A DNA stretch of 64,000 bases from Microlunatus soli (GTDB lineage: Bacteria > Actinomycetota > Actinomycetes > Propionibacteriales > Propionibacteriaceae), in the NCBI RefSeq assembly GCF_900105385.1, contig NZ_LT629772.1:6076001-6140000 (forward strand), given 5' to 3'. Below the pieces are notes generated by a model. The model searched no databases, was not told where the DNA came from, and saw nothing but the letters and a program-made list of their open reading frames with translations. Made by a program: the position numbers and the translations under genes. How positions within the stretch are numbered: position 1 is the stretch's first letter; each line of letters starts with the position of its first letter. Shown in pieces: positions 17,368-29,652 of this stretch.

Positions 17368-18540
17368 GTGCAGCAGCGGACCTATCTCGATCACGCGGCC
17401 AGCGCACCGCTTCGTCCCGAAGCGGTCGCGGCGATGACCGCGGAGTTGACCCGAGTCGGCAACCCGTCGTCGCTGCACACCTCGGGTCGGGCCGCCCGGC
17501 GGGTCGTCGAGGAATCCCGTGAGGTGATTGCCGCAGCACTGGGCGCCGCTCCGTCGGAGGTGATCTTCACCTCCGGTGCGACCGAGGCGGACAACCTGAT
17601 CCTGAAGGGTGCGTTCCGGGCCCGATCCGAGCCGTCCCGGCTGCTGATACCGCGCAGCGAGCATCACGCCGTGCTGGATTCTGTGGAGTCCTTGACGACC
17701 GAAGGCGCGGTACCGGAACTGCTCGACGTCGACCGGCAGGGGATGGTCGATGCCGAGCAACTGGCGGCGCTGCTGGCCGATCGCCCGGAGACGATCGCGG
17801 TGGTGTCGATCATGTGGGCCAACAACGAGACCGGAGTTGTGCAGCCGATCCGCGAGTTCGCCGAGCTCGCTCGGCGGTCCGGCGTGCTGTTCCACACCGA
17901 CGCCGTCCAGGCGGCAGGGGCGATCCCGATCGACTTCGCCGCCGACGGCCCCGATGCATTGTCGGTGACGGCCCACAAACTCGGCGGACCGGTCGGTGTC
18001 GGTGCACTGCTGGCCCGCAAGGAGCTGAAGCTGGCGCCGATCCAACACGGCGGCGGTCAGGAACGAGACCTGCGCTCGGGCACCCTCGACGTCGCCGGAA
18101 TCGCCGGCTTCGCCGCAGCGATCGCGGTCGCCCGACAGCAGATGTCGGCCGAAACGGCCCGGCTGCGCGCCCTGCGGTCGCGATTGGTCGACGGCGTGCT
18201 CGGCACCCAGGGCGCGACCGGAATCGACGGGAGCAGTCTGAACGGCAGTCGCAGTCCGGAGCATTCGCTGCCGGGCATCGCCAACGTCTCGTTCGCCGGA
18301 TGCCAGGCCGACAACCTGCTCCTGCTGCTGGACCAGGCCGGCATCGACAGTTCCGCGGGCTCGGCCTGTACGGCCGGGGTCTCCGAGCCGAGCCACGTGC
18401 TGATGGCGATGGGGCACAGTGTCGAGCAGGCCAGGTCCTCGGTCCGGTTCTCCCTCGGTCACACCTCGACCGAGGCCGACGTGGACCATCTGCTGCGGGT
18501 GCTGCCGGAAGCGGTCGAACGCGCCCGCCGCGCCGGCTGA
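17368..18540 (+). CDS. Cysteine desulfurase (IscS/NifS family)
   Basis: This PLP enzyme of 390 residues takes sulfur from cysteine as a persulfide for tRNA thiolation and Fe-S assembly. It begins [20 protein letters not shown]. It contains [16 protein letters not shown], the PLP-lysine motif TAHKLGGP, and the active-site cysteine loop [10 protein letters not shown]. The GTG at 17368 aligns with family N-termini and follows a -10 element by 6 nt; longer in-frame extensions upstream are non-homologous. mnmA lies 125 bp downstream, so this enzyme probably supplies its sulfur, as in the iscS-mnmA pair of Mycobacterium. Confidence 0.94.
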   Translation: MQQRTYLDHAASAPLRPEAVAAMTAELTRVGNPSSLHTSGRAARRVVEESREVIAAALGAAPSEVIFTSGATEADNLILKGAFRARSEPSRLLIPRSEHHAVLDSVESLTTEGAVPELLDVDRQGMVDAEQLAALLADRPETIAVVSIMWANNETGVVQPIREFAELARRSGVLFHTDAVQAAGAIPIDFAADGPDALSVTAHKLGGPVGVGALLARKELKLAPIQHGGGQERDLRSGTLDVAGIAGFAAAIAVARQQMSAETARLRALRSRLVDGVLGTQGATGIDGSSLNGSRSPEHSLPGIANVSFAGCQADNLLLLLDQAGIDSSAGSACTAGVSEPSHVLMAMGHSVEQARSSVRFSLGHTSTEADVDHLLRVLPEAVERARRAG

Positions 18541-18665
18541 CCGGCAACCGCTTTGGACTCTGTCGATCCGACGACGACAATGGCACCCGGACCACGTCCG
18601 GGGTAGCAATCATCGGCAGCCACCGGGGTGATCCACCGGGACACGACGAGGAAGAGGTTCGGACG

Positions 18666-19739
18666 ATGAAGGTGCTGGCGGCAATGTCGGGCGGTGTCGA
18701 TTCGGCAGTGGCCGCGGCGCGCGCGGTCGACGCCGGCCACGACGTCACCGGTGTCCATCTCGCCCTATCGAAGAATCCGCTGTCCTTCCGCAGCGGCGCC
18801 CGCGGCTGCTGCTCCAAGGAGGACGCCCACGACGCACGGCGGGCCGCCGACGTGCTGGGGATCCCGTTCTACGTCTGGGACCTGTCCGACCAGTTCAAGG
18901 AGGACGTGGTCGACGACTTCGTCGCCGAGTACGCCGCCGGCCGGACGCCGAACCCCTGCGTCCGGTGCAACGAGAAGATCAAGTTCGCAGCCGTCCTGGA
19001 ACGGGGGATCGCGCTCGGCTTCGACGCCGTCTGCACCGGGCATTACGCACAGCTCATCCGCGACGACGACGGTGTTCAGCTGCATCGGGCGGTCGACGAG
19101 GGCAAGGACCAGTCCTACGTGCTGGCGGTGCTGGATCAGCGACAACTGCAACGCTCCTACTTCCCGCTGGGACATTCGCTGAAGAGCGACGTCCGGGCCG
19201 AGGCCGAACGGCGCGGGCTGGCGGTCGCCGACAAGCCGGACAGCCACGACATCTGCTTCATCGCCGACGGCGACACGGCCGGGTTCCTGGACAGGCAGCT
19301 GGGCTCGGCGCCGGGCGAGATCGTCGACCAGCAAGGGCGGACCGTCGGCGAGCATGGCGGCAGTCATCGATTCACCATCGGACAGCGGCACGGGCTGCGG
19401 CTCGGTGTGCCGGCCGACGACGGCAAGCCGCGCTACGTGCTGGACATCTCCCCGGTGAACAACACCGTCACGGTCGGTCCGCGGGAGGCCCTGGACGTGA
19501 CCAATCTGGAAGGGATCCGACCGACCTGGACCGGCGCCGTTGCGGACGGCAACTGGCCCGCGCAGGTCCAGGTCCGCGCCCATGGAGCACCGGTGCCCGG
19601 GGAGGTCACGGTCGGCGCCGACGCGGTGTCGGTCGCGTTGACCGAACCGTTGACCGGGGTCGCCCCGGGCCAGGCCGTCGTCTACTACGACGGCACCCGG
19701 GTCGTCGGCAGCGCCACGATCTCCGCGGCCAGGCCCTGA
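18666..19739 (+). CDS. mnmA: tRNA-specific 2-thiouridylase MnmA
   Basis: The 357-residue protein starts [20 protein letters not shown], whose SGGVDS is the PP-loop that activates U34 of tRNA as an adenylate. The two catalytic cysteines lie in NPCVRCN and DICFIADGD. The central and C-terminal beta domains are complete (FTIGQRHGL, then [10 protein letters not shown]). It makes s2U34 in Lys/Glu/Gln tRNAs. GAAGAGG lies about 8 nt before the ATG. The stop codon at 19737-19739 abuts the start of the next gene, so the two are translationally linked. Confidence 0.96.
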   Translation: MKVLAAMSGGVDSAVAAARAVDAGHDVTGVHLALSKNPLSFRSGARGCCSKEDAHDARRAADVLGIPFYVWDLSDQFKEDVVDDFVAEYAAGRTPNPCVRCNEKIKFAAVLERGIALGFDAVCTGHYAQLIRDDDGVQLHRAVDEGKDQSYVLAVLDQRQLQRSYFPLGHSLKSDVRAEAERRGLAVADKPDSHDICFIADGDTAGFLDRQLGSAPGEIVDQQGRTVGEHGGSHRFTIGQRHGLRLGVPADDGKPRYVLDISPVNNTVTVGPREALDVTNLEGIRPTWTGAVADGNWPAQVQVRAHGAPVPGEVTVGADAVSVALTEPLTGVAPGQAVVYYDGTRVVGSATISAARP

Positions 19740-20780
19740 ATGACCGACGACTTCGCCCCGATCAGGAGCAGCGGGATCGGGTCCTGGCCCGGCACCGACC
19801 TGGCCGAAGCACTGAAGATCACCTTTGCCGAGTGCCCGGAGCTGCCCTACCTGCCGGAGCTGCCGGATCGCGGCGCCGGCGCCGCTCTGATCGGCCGGGG
19901 TGCTGCCGTCCTGGCCGAGTTGTCGGTCGACCTCCAGCCGGCCGGCTGGCGATTGACCGGCGCGCCGGGACGTGATCAACTCCGAGCTCGGGCGACGCTG
20001 CGCGATGACCTTGATCGACTCGAGGAGGCGGCGCAGGGTTATCGAGGCCCGTTCAAGGTCGCGATCGCCGGGCCGTGGACGTTGGCTGCTTCGATCGAGC
20101 GCCCCCGTGGCGACCGGGCGCTGGCCGACCACGGCGCCCGTCGGGAGATCGCCGGATCGTTGGCCGAGGGGGCCGGCCAGCTGCTGGCCGACCTCGGACG
20201 TCGGCTGCCGGACCTCGAGCTGATCCTGCAACTCGACGAGCCGCTGCTGCCGGCGGTGATCGCCGGCCGAGTCCCGACCGCGAGCGGATTTTCCCAACAT
20301 CGCAAGGTCGATCTGGCAGAGGTCCGGGAAGCACTCGGTGTCGTCGTGGCTGCGGTCGACCGACCGCCGGCCGAGGCCCGGAGCGGGCTGCCGCAGATCT
20401 GGTTGCACTGCTGCGCTCCCGACGTGCCGGTCCGGCTGATCAAGGATGCGGGTATCGGCGGCATCGCCGTCGACCTTGATCAACTCGGTACGCCGGACTG
20501 GGATCGGCTCGGTCAGGCGATGGCGGACGGGCTGTGGCTGGGCGCCGGAGCCGTGTCCACCAGCACCGGTGCGGCGACCGGACGGCACTGGTCGGCCGAC
20601 GAGATCGCCCAACGCATCCTGCGGTCGACCCGGAGCCTCGGACTGGAACCCGACGTCGCCGGCAGGATGATCATCACTCCGGCCTGCGGGCTGGCCCGAT
20701 TTGATCAACGCTCCGCGGTGAACGCGCTGCGGGCGGTCGGCAAGGCGGCGGACATCGTCACCGACCAGCTTGCCGACTGA
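19740..20780 (+). CDS. MetE-like core protein (cobalamin-independent methionine synthase C-terminal family)
   Basis: This 346-residue protein corresponds to the C-terminal catalytic barrel of MetE alone. Its SSGIGSWPGTDLAEALK start resembles actinobacterial homologues annotated as methionine synthase. The zinc-ligand pattern is retained: H-C-C in LHCCAPDV and Cys in ITPACGLARF. The N-terminal half of full-length MetE (about 750 residues) that helps bind folate is absent. Its start codon immediately follows the mnmA stop, an order also found in Mycobacterium (Rv3024c-Rv3015c), so conserved cotranslation with tRNA thiolation is likely. The methyl donor and true acceptor are unknown. Confidence 0.85.
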   Translation: MTDDFAPIRSSGIGSWPGTDLAEALKITFAECPELPYLPELPDRGAGAALIGRGAAVLAELSVDLQPAGWRLTGAPGRDQLRARATLRDDLDRLEEAAQGYRGPFKVAIAGPWTLAASIERPRGDRALADHGARREIAGSLAEGAGQLLADLGRRLPDLELILQLDEPLLPAVIAGRVPTASGFSQHRKVDLAEVREALGVVVAAVDRPPAEARSGLPQIWLHCCAPDVPVRLIKDAGIGGIAVDLDQLGTPDWDRLGQAMADGLWLGAGAVSTSTGAATGRHWSADEIAQRILRSTRSLGLEPDVAGRMIITPACGLARFDQRSAVNALRAVGKAADIVTDQLAD

Positions 20781-20797
20781 CCCGGCGCCCGCAGACC

Positions 20798-22219
20798 TCA
20801 GGCGACCGCGAAGGCGACTTCTCCGGTGGCCACGTCGGCCGACACCAGCCGGACTCTCAGTTGATCACCAGGCTCGCCGGAGCCGTTCAGGCTGGCAACC
20901 ACCACTGGATCGACCAGCTGGATCCGGCGGTGTTCATCCTTGCGGGACAGCACCACTGCATCGAAGGTCTCGTCGGCCCGGTCCTTCAACAACGCGGCCT
21001 CCACTCTGTTCAGCGCCCCGGAGTCGAGCCGGGACGCAAGATCATCGCTGGTCGCCATGATCTTGGGCAGCTGCGGTATCGCCTCCCGGACCCAGCCGGG
21101 CACCGGTGTGTCGGACTGGACCGCGGCGCAGACCACCAGACCGAACCGGTCGACGAGCCGGCGCAGCGGTGCGGTGACGTGTGCGTACGGCGCGGCGATC
21201 GCGGCCTGCAGGGGCTGCCGCGGCGCCGATCCGTCGAACGCCTCGTAACCGGCGCCGCGGAAGAGTGCCGTCGCGGCGTGCAGCACCGCCAATGCTGCCG
21301 GCCGGGACCGGTCCAGATCCCGCAGGTAGTCGCCGTACGAGACCTCGGCCGACCAGGGCAGGCCGAGCGCCTCGGTCTGCCGGCGGAACTGTTCGACGGC
21401 CGACGTCTCGGCGGCCGGCATGGTCCGCAGGATGCCGACGTTGCCCGCCAGCATCAGCTCGGCGGCAGCCATCCCGGTCAGCAGCGACAGCTGGGCTCCG
21501 GCATCCTCGATCGGCAGCGGCAGCCGGCGCTCGATGGCGTATCCGCGTTCGGTCAGGACCACCTCGCCGTCGGGCAGGTTGAGACTGGCGCCACCCCGTG
21601 CGGACTCCAGTGCCTGTCGTCCGGCCCCGAACTCGGGCAGCAGTTGCAGCGACTCGGGTGCGCTGCCCGAATCGATCGCCCGCTGTGCGTCGGGATAACT
21701 CCACTGGCGGCGGGACCGGATCACGGCCCGGCTGAGCCGGGTCTGCTTCAGCTCCGTGGACGAGTCCAGACGCAGTTCCCACACGAACGCGAGTCGATCC
21801 CGATCGGGCAGCAGCGATGCCGCACCCTCCGACAACACGGTCGGATGCAGCGGCGACCGCTCGTCGGGGGCATACAACGTCTGCCCGCGGCGTCTGGCCT
21901 CGGTGTCGATCGCGCCCTCCGGGCGGACGAACCAGGGCACATCGGCGATCGCATAGCGCACCACCAGACCGTCCTTGTCCCGCGTCAGGTGCAGTGCCTG
22001 GTCCAGGTCGGTCGAACCGGCCGGATCGATGGTGCAGAAGTCGATCTCGCGGAAATCCTGCACGGCGTCGTCCAACTGCTTCTCCGCGGCGGCGGCTGCT
22101 TCCTGCTGCACCGCCGCCGGGAACTCGGCCGGCACCTCCAGGTCGTGCCGTAGCGTGGCCAGTGCGGCCGCCAACTCCGATTGGGCGACCGACCGGGTCA
22201 GCCGTGGGCTGCGTTTCAT
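20798..22219 (-). CDS. RNB-domain exoribonuclease (RNase II/R family)
   Basis: The 473-residue protein carries the RNB catalytic signature FCTIDPAGSTDLDQALHLT with the metal-binding aspartates. DVPWFVRPEGAIDTEARRRG and LHPTVLSEGAASLLP, both typical of RNB enzymes, follow. It is shorter than RNase R and lacks clear N-terminal cold-shock domains, as in the actinobacterial RNB subgroup. It should degrade RNA 3' to 5' in the cytoplasm. It is convergent with the MetE-like gene, 17 bp from its stop. Confidence 0.9.
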   Translation of the reverse strand: MKRSPRLTRSVAQSELAAALATLRHDLEVPAEFPAAVQQEAAAAAEKQLDDAVQDFREIDFCTIDPAGSTDLDQALHLTRDKDGLVVRYAIADVPWFVRPEGAIDTEARRRGQTLYAPDERSPLHPTVLSEGAASLLPDRDRLAFVWELRLDSSTELKQTRLSRAVIRSRRQWSYPDAQRAIDSGSAPESLQLLPEFGAGRQALESARGGASLNLPDGEVVLTERGYAIERRLPLPIEDAGAQLSLLTGMAAAELMLAGNVGILRTMPAAETSAVEQFRRQTEALGLPWSAEVSYGDYLRDLDRSRPAALAVLHAATALFRGAGYEAFDGSAPRQPLQAAIAAPYAHVTAPLRRLVDRFGLVVCAAVQSDTPVPGWVREAIPQLPKIMATSDDLASRLDSGALNRVEAALLKDRADETFDAVVLSRKDEHRRIQLVDPVVVASLNGSGEPGDQLRVRLVSADVATGEVAFAVA

Positions 22220-22302
22220 GGCCTGAGCCTACGATCGACCGGGCGCGCGGGAAGTCCCAGCCGCGAGCAGTGCGGGGCACGCGTTCAGCGATGGGCCCGC
22301 GA

Positions 22303-24207
22303 TCAGCGGTAGGCGTGGGCCTGCAACTCGAACAGTTCGGCATATCGGCCGCCGGCCAGCATCAACTCCGCATGCGAGCCGATCTCGGCGATGCCGCCGT
22401 CGGCGACGACCACGATCAGATCGGCCATCCGGACGGTGGAGAACCGATGCGACACCAGCACCGTGACCGCGCCGGTCTCGGCTGCCAACCGGCGCGCCGT
22501 CTCGCCGTACTGCTGGTAGATCGCCTGTTCGGCCTCCGGATCCAGCGCAGCGGTCGGTTCGTCCAGCAGCATCAGCAGCGGGCGGCGCCGCATGAACGCC
22601 CGGGCCAGCGCCAGTCGCTGCCACTGACCGCCCGACAATCCGACGCCGCCGGTGAACCGTCGGCCCAGCTGGGTGTCCAATCCGTCGGTCAGCGAACCGA
22701 TCACCGGATCGGCCTGGCCTGCCGCGACCGCCGAACCGATCAGACCGCGGTCGTCACGGACCTCCAGATCACCCACCCCGACCGAATCGGCGGCCAGGAA
22801 CTCCAACCGGGCGAAGTCCTGGAAGCCGGCCGAGATCCGATCCCGCCAGGCAGCAGGGTCAATGTCGGCGAGCGGTACGCCGTCGATCCGGACGCTGCCC
22901 GCGGTCGGGTCGTAGAGCCGGGCGAGCAGCTTGACCAGGGTGGACTTGCCGGCGCCGTTCTCACCGACGAACGCAACCGTGGTGCCGGCCGGCAGGAACA
23001 GATCGACATCGTCCAACGCGAGTGCCGTACTCGGCTGCAGTTCGCCGGTCCGAGCGGGGCTGGTCGGTGCTGCCCGCTCGGAGGATGCGTCGGCCGGCCG
23101 GTCGAGACCACCGGGCACTCCGTCGGGCTGCGCGGACGGATAGCCGAAGGACACGCGGTCGAACCGAATGCCGTCGGTCAGCACCGCAGGCGGTCGGGCC
23201 GTGCTCTGCTGCCAGGTGTTGGCGTCGGCGTAGTCGTGCAGCCACTGATAGCGACCGAACGAGTCCAGGGCGCCGACCACCATCCGGATGTTGTTGGTCA
23301 TGCCCTGCGCGGTGGTGTTGATCTGCGGACCGACCAGCAACAACAGGGTCAGATCGCCGATCGAGGCCGCACCGGCCCGGACCTGCCCGAGCAGCCAGAA
23401 CACCGCCACCGCGTAGCCGATGCCGTAGACGACCCAGCCGACCGAGACCCGGCGGGCGAAGCGGGTGGTGATCCGGGCGTACCGGTTGTGCCGCAGGCTG
23501 ATGATGTCGGCGGCGACCTTGACCAGAGTGTGTCCCAGCCCGAAACACCGCACCTCGACACCGGTCGGCGCCTCGGTCAGCGAGTCGGTGATCTTGGTCC
23601 CGAGACGACGCAGATGCTCATGGGTCCTGATCAGCTTGCGCTGCTGCTGCCAGCCGCGGGCCTGGATCCCGGCGACGGCGGTGGCCAACAACAACAGCAG
23701 GATCAGCGTCGGCGACACCGACCACAGCATCGCCACCACGGTGATCGTCCCGGTGACGCCACCGACCACCGACAGCATCCGATAGACGCCGGCCAACTGA
23801 TGCCGGTCCTGCTCGATCAGCGCCAGCCGGTCGGCCAGTCGACGGTCCTCGTGGTGGCCGATCGACGGGATGCCGGCGGTCAGTTTGAGCAGGTCGTCGT
23901 GCACATACCAGTAGACCTTCTCGTCCAGCGTGTCGCCGGTCGGACCGGCGAAACTGCCCGAGACCGCGGTCACCAACAGGCAGACGCCGAGCAGCACCAC
24001 CCCCGGCAGCACGGCGGACGGATCGATCGGGGTGTGCCCACTGAGGGCGTCGACGACGAGCTTGATCGCGTACACCTGCAACGGGCTGAGCACCGAGGAC
24101 AGCACGACGCTGATGCACATCAGCACGGCCAGTCCCGGCGATGCCTTGAACGCCGTGGTGATCCAGAGCCTGATGGTGCTGAACGCCCGGCGCAGCTGCT
24201 CGATCAT
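22303..24207 (-). CDS. ABC exporter, fused membrane and ATPase domains (second of pair)
   Basis: The 634-residue protein has an N-terminal six-helix ABC transmembrane domain and a C-terminal nucleotide-binding domain. Walker A is GENGAGKST, the signature is LSGGQWQR, Walker B is LLMLLDEPTAAL, and the H-loop is LVSHRFS. The ATG at 24207 overlaps the TGA of the upstream exporter gene (ATGA), so the pair is translationally coupled and probably forms a heterodimeric exporter. An insertion of about 40 residues rich in Pro, Ala and Ser precedes the ATPase domain. Substrate unknown. Confidence 0.92.
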   Translation of the reverse strand: MIEQLRRAFSTIRLWITTAFKASPGLAVLMCISVVLSSVLSPLQVYAIKLVVDALSGHTPIDPSAVLPGVVLLGVCLLVTAVSGSFAGPTGDTLDEKVYWYVHDDLLKLTAGIPSIGHHEDRRLADRLALIEQDRHQLAGVYRMLSVVGGVTGTITVVAMLWSVSPTLILLLLLATAVAGIQARGWQQQRKLIRTHEHLRRLGTKITDSLTEAPTGVEVRCFGLGHTLVKVAADIISLRHNRYARITTRFARRVSVGWVVYGIGYAVAVFWLLGQVRAGAASIGDLTLLLLVGPQINTTAQGMTNNIRMVVGALDSFGRYQWLHDYADANTWQQSTARPPAVLTDGIRFDRVSFGYPSAQPDGVPGGLDRPADASSERAAPTSPARTGELQPSTALALDDVDLFLPAGTTVAFVGENGAGKSTLVKLLARLYDPTAGSVRIDGVPLADIDPAAWRDRISAGFQDFARLEFLAADSVGVGDLEVRDDRGLIGSAVAAGQADPVIGSLTDGLDTQLGRRFTGGVGLSGGQWQRLALARAFMRRRPLLMLLDEPTAALDPEAEQAIYQQYGETARRLAAETGAVTVLVSHRFSTVRMADLIVVVADGGIAEIGSHAELMLAGGRYAELFELQAHAYR

Positions 24208-26213
24208 GCTTCCACCTCCGCTGCCCGCAACTCGGCCTCGACCTCGGCATCTGCCTCGGCGTACCGACTGGCCTGCATCCGGAACATCGCCCGATACCGA
24301 CCGTCTGCGATGTCCATCAACTCCTCGTGCGCTCCGTGCTCGACGATCCGGCCGTGCTCCAGCACACAGATCGACGGCACCGGCCGGACCACCGAGAACC
24401 GGTGCGAGATGATCAAGGACGTCACCGACCGGGCCAGGTCGAGGTAACCGTCGACCAGCCGGGCCTCGGACTGCACGTCCAGTGCCGCCGCGGGCTCGTC
24501 CAACACCAGCACCTGCGCGCCGGACGAGACGGCTCGCAGCGCCCGTGCCAGACCGATCCGCTGCCACTCACCGCCGGAAAGATCGGTGCCGCCCGGCATG
24601 GTCTTGTCCAAGGAGGTCAGCCATCCGGCCGGCAACCGCTGCACCAGATCGGTGATCCCGGCCCGCTGCGCGATGTCGTCCAACACCGCGGTGTCCGGCA
24701 CCGGATCCGGATCCAGCCGACCGGCCCAGACCGCCCCGGAGCCGAGCTCGACGTTGTCGCCGGCCGGCAACGGCAGCCGGAGGAATTCCTGGGTGATCGG
24801 GGAGACCCGGCGCTGCCAGGCGCGCCGCTGGTCCACGTCCAGTGACGCAAGATCAACACCGTCGACCAGCACCCGACCGCGGGTCGGCAGGTAGCCGGCC
24901 ACCAGCAGCTTCACCAGGGTCGACTTGCCGGCCCCGTTGACCCCCACCAGAGCAACCGCATCACCGGCCGGAAGCTCCAGGCTCAGCCCGTCCAGGATCA
25001 GCCGATCGCTGCCCGGATAACCGAAGCTGACCTCGTCGAAGACGATGCCCGGCGGAGGAGATGTGGCCGGCTCGTCCGGCCGCCGACGGTCTCCGACGAC
25101 CATCGCGGTCGAAGCTGGCGTCTCGATGCTGTCTGCCGTGTCGGCGTCGGCTGGCCGGATGATCGTGTCGGCCGAGGTCAGCTCGGCCGGCGTAGCGATC
25201 TTGGTGGTCCTGGCCGCTGCTGCGACCTTGGCCGCTCCTTCGGTCTGGTCCTGGGCGTACTGCTTGGTCGGAGCGAGTTGTTCCAGCCAGCCGTAGGTGG
25301 TCCCGGCTCGCTGCAGCTGGCCGATCATCCACAGATCGGTGTCGGCCATCGCCATGATCAACGGGATCGCGGTGGCGATGGTGGTCAGATCGATCCTGCC
25401 GGTGGCGGCCTGCCAGGCGGCGTAACAGATCACCGCCAGCGTGGCGATCACCTTCGCGACGCCGAGCACCACACTCAGCCCGGCGTCCCGCCACCGTCGC
25501 GCCCAGTAGGGCCGGTAGCCCTCCAACGCGTAGCCCATCATTCGGCGCCGCAGGTAGTCGGCGAGGCCGAAGATCCGGATCTCCTTCGCAGCTTTGCCCA
25601 TCGCCTGCTCGAAGGCGTACGCGGCATGCTTTTGTCCTTCGGTCTGGCCGGACCAGACGTCCATCTGGGTGGTGATCACCCGGCGTAGATACTCCGCGTT
25701 GATCAAGATCAGGATCATGATCGGCAGCGGCGCCCACCAGGTGAGCACGATGCCCAGGGTGACCGCGGTGCCGATCAGCGCCGGGATCTGTCGGGTGGCG
25801 ACCCCGGTGAGCAGCTGATAGCCCATCGAGATCTCCCACTCCCGGGACCGGACCTTCTGCACCAGCGCCGCGGTCGCCGGATCCTCCATCTCGGTCAGAT
25901 CAGGGTCGTGCGACAGCGCCCAGCCGATCCGCAGCGTCACCTCCCGACGGATCGGGCCGTCGGCCAACTCGAAGCCGGTCTGGCCGAGCACCGAGGTCAC
26001 GTTGCTGATCGCCAGCGCGAGCAACAGGACGATCAGGACGACGACGTACGGCCGGTCCAAGCCGTTGCGGATCACCCCCAGGGCGCCGCCGATCGCCCGG
26101 CCGGTGAGCACCGGGATGACGATCGCGGTCGCCGCTCCGAGCAAGGCCGCCGCCACCGCGATGACCGTCGACTTCCGGGCGACCCGTAGGCCGAACCGCA
26201 GGATCCCGAACAT
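24204..26213 (-). CDS. ABC exporter, fused membrane and ATPase domains (first of pair)
   Basis: The 669-residue partner of the preceding exporter subunit has a six-helix domain beginning FGLRVARKSTVIAVAAALLG, a linker rich in Thr, Ala and Ser (about residues 325-380), and an ATPase domain. Walker A is GVNGAGKST, the signature is LSGGEWQR, Walker B is VLVLDEPAAAL, and the H-loop is ISHRFSV. The two subunits' C-terminal tails differ; this one ends in an acidic Ala/Glu-rich helix. It is divergent from ligA across 183 bp. Confidence 0.92.
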   Translation of the reverse strand: MFGILRFGLRVARKSTVIAVAAALLGAATAIVIPVLTGRAIGGALGVIRNGLDRPYVVVLIVLLLALAISNVTSVLGQTGFELADGPIRREVTLRIGWALSHDPDLTEMEDPATAALVQKVRSREWEISMGYQLLTGVATRQIPALIGTAVTLGIVLTWWAPLPIMILILINAEYLRRVITTQMDVWSGQTEGQKHAAYAFEQAMGKAAKEIRIFGLADYLRRRMMGYALEGYRPYWARRWRDAGLSVVLGVAKVIATLAVICYAAWQAATGRIDLTTIATAIPLIMAMADTDLWMIGQLQRAGTTYGWLEQLAPTKQYAQDQTEGAAKVAAAARTTKIATPAELTSADTIIRPADADTADSIETPASTAMVVGDRRRPDEPATSPPPGIVFDEVSFGYPGSDRLILDGLSLELPAGDAVALVGVNGAGKSTLVKLLVAGYLPTRGRVLVDGVDLASLDVDQRRAWQRRVSPITQEFLRLPLPAGDNVELGSGAVWAGRLDPDPVPDTAVLDDIAQRAGITDLVQRLPAGWLTSLDKTMPGGTDLSGGEWQRIGLARALRAVSSGAQVLVLDEPAAALDVQSEARLVDGYLDLARSVTSLIISHRFSVVRPVPSICVLEHGRIVEHGAHEELMDIADGRYRAMFRMQASRYAEADAEVEAELRAAEVEA

Positions 26214-26384
26214 CCATCACCCCCACCACCATCCATCACCACCCTGTGACCGCTCGGGCAGCTTAGTGCGGGCCGCCGACAGTTCCGATCGGTTTTCGAT
26301 CGCCCGACTATTCACCGTCTCGTTCAGCTCCGGAGACAGCCGGCCCGGGGCCACCGATCGACCCAAGATGTCGGTGCCACACGC

Positions 26385-28544
<2,160 letters not shown>

Positions 28545-28817
28545 GATTGCTGTCGACTGGCTGGTCGTCGACGGTGTGCCTCGTCAAACCTCTCCGAGCG
28601 CGGGGGCTGCCAGTCTGCTGCTACCTGCGCTGATTACTCGGTCGACGCTTCCGCCGAATGATCATGATCAGCGAGTCACCGGAGAACCCGGATCGTGTTG
28701 CGTATGGCGCCCGTTGAGCGGGCAGGAGAGCCGGGCGGGTGCTGCGGGCACACACGGCACCGCCTACGGGTGCCGGCCAGCTGCCGCCCGGTGGTGGAAC
28801 GTCCTGCGGGCAGGCGG

Positions 28818-29478
28818 TCACTCAAGCTGGGAGCGAGCCTGGCCAGCGACGATCTCATCAGAGTCGCCGGCGAGCTTCTTGACGAGATCCAGGCGTTCTG
28901 GGTGCGAGGTGAGGATTTCCCATCGGACCTCGGCGGACCGGTCGTTTGCCAGTCGGGTGAGAGTGGTGGCGCTGAGCCGGCGGGTCGCGACTGTTGCGGC
29001 TCGCACCGGGGCTAAGGGGTCCTTGGCGAGTTTCTCCAGCTCGACCAGCGGAAGGTGCCCGTTCAGTGCCGCGGATCCTCGGACCATCGGGTGTGGATCG
29101 TGCGTCAACGCGATCAGGAGCTCGACGTCCGAACAGGTGTCGGCCAGGTGTTCGCGCACTTCGTGCGCAGGATCCTGCAGAAGTGACCAACGAGTTGGAT
29201 CGTCGAGATCGTCGCGTGTCGCAGCTTGGGCCCGGGTGTCGGGTCTCGATGACTGTAAAGCGACCACGGCCGCGTCCGGATTTGGACTTTCGGCGACGGC
29301 AAAGCGGACGAGGAAGTTCGTCCTCGGCGAGGGTCTTGAGCAGGTCGATCGGTGTGGATGGGTTTCCCGCGACTGCTGTGCGGACCTTCGGGGCGGCGTC
29401 CGAGGCCATCTGGCGCAGGACTGGCACCGGGGTACTTGGATTGCTGGCCGTTGCTGCGCGATCGTTGATCGTGGGCAC
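28818..29478 (-). pseudogene. Frameshifted HEAT/leucine-rich-repeat-variant protein gene
   Basis: Two adjoining minus-strand frames encode one repeat protein. The first runs from a GTG at 29478 (VPTINDRAATASNPSTPVPV) through VRTAVAGNPSTPIDLLKTLAEDE. The second resumes at about 29318 with NFLVRFAVAESPNPDAAVVA and continues to 28818 in about 25-residue units such as DPHPMVRGSAALNGHLPLVEL. The break lies at 29300-29320, where a 1-2 nt loss explains the shift. Intact relatives are helical scaffold proteins of about 220 residues. It is either a pseudogene, a sequencing error or, less likely, recoding. Confidence 0.6.
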
Positions 29479-29652
29479 AACGGAAGTGTGGCAGTGAGCT
29501 GGGCTCCTAGTGTGCCGATCTGGGGATCGGCGCCGCGAAGTCACCCGATCCAGCATCCGTGATCATCGATCGATCGGGTAGAGCTCGCTGCCGCCTGGTC
29601 GGGGATCCCGTGCGTACATTTGACCATCGCCTCTGGCGGTCGACAGAGTTGA

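Noticed and set aside
17814-18665. Extended N-terminus of the mnmA frame
   Set aside because: It is antiparallel-like shadow sequence of the desulfurase gene in another frame; MnmA homology starts exactly at 18666.
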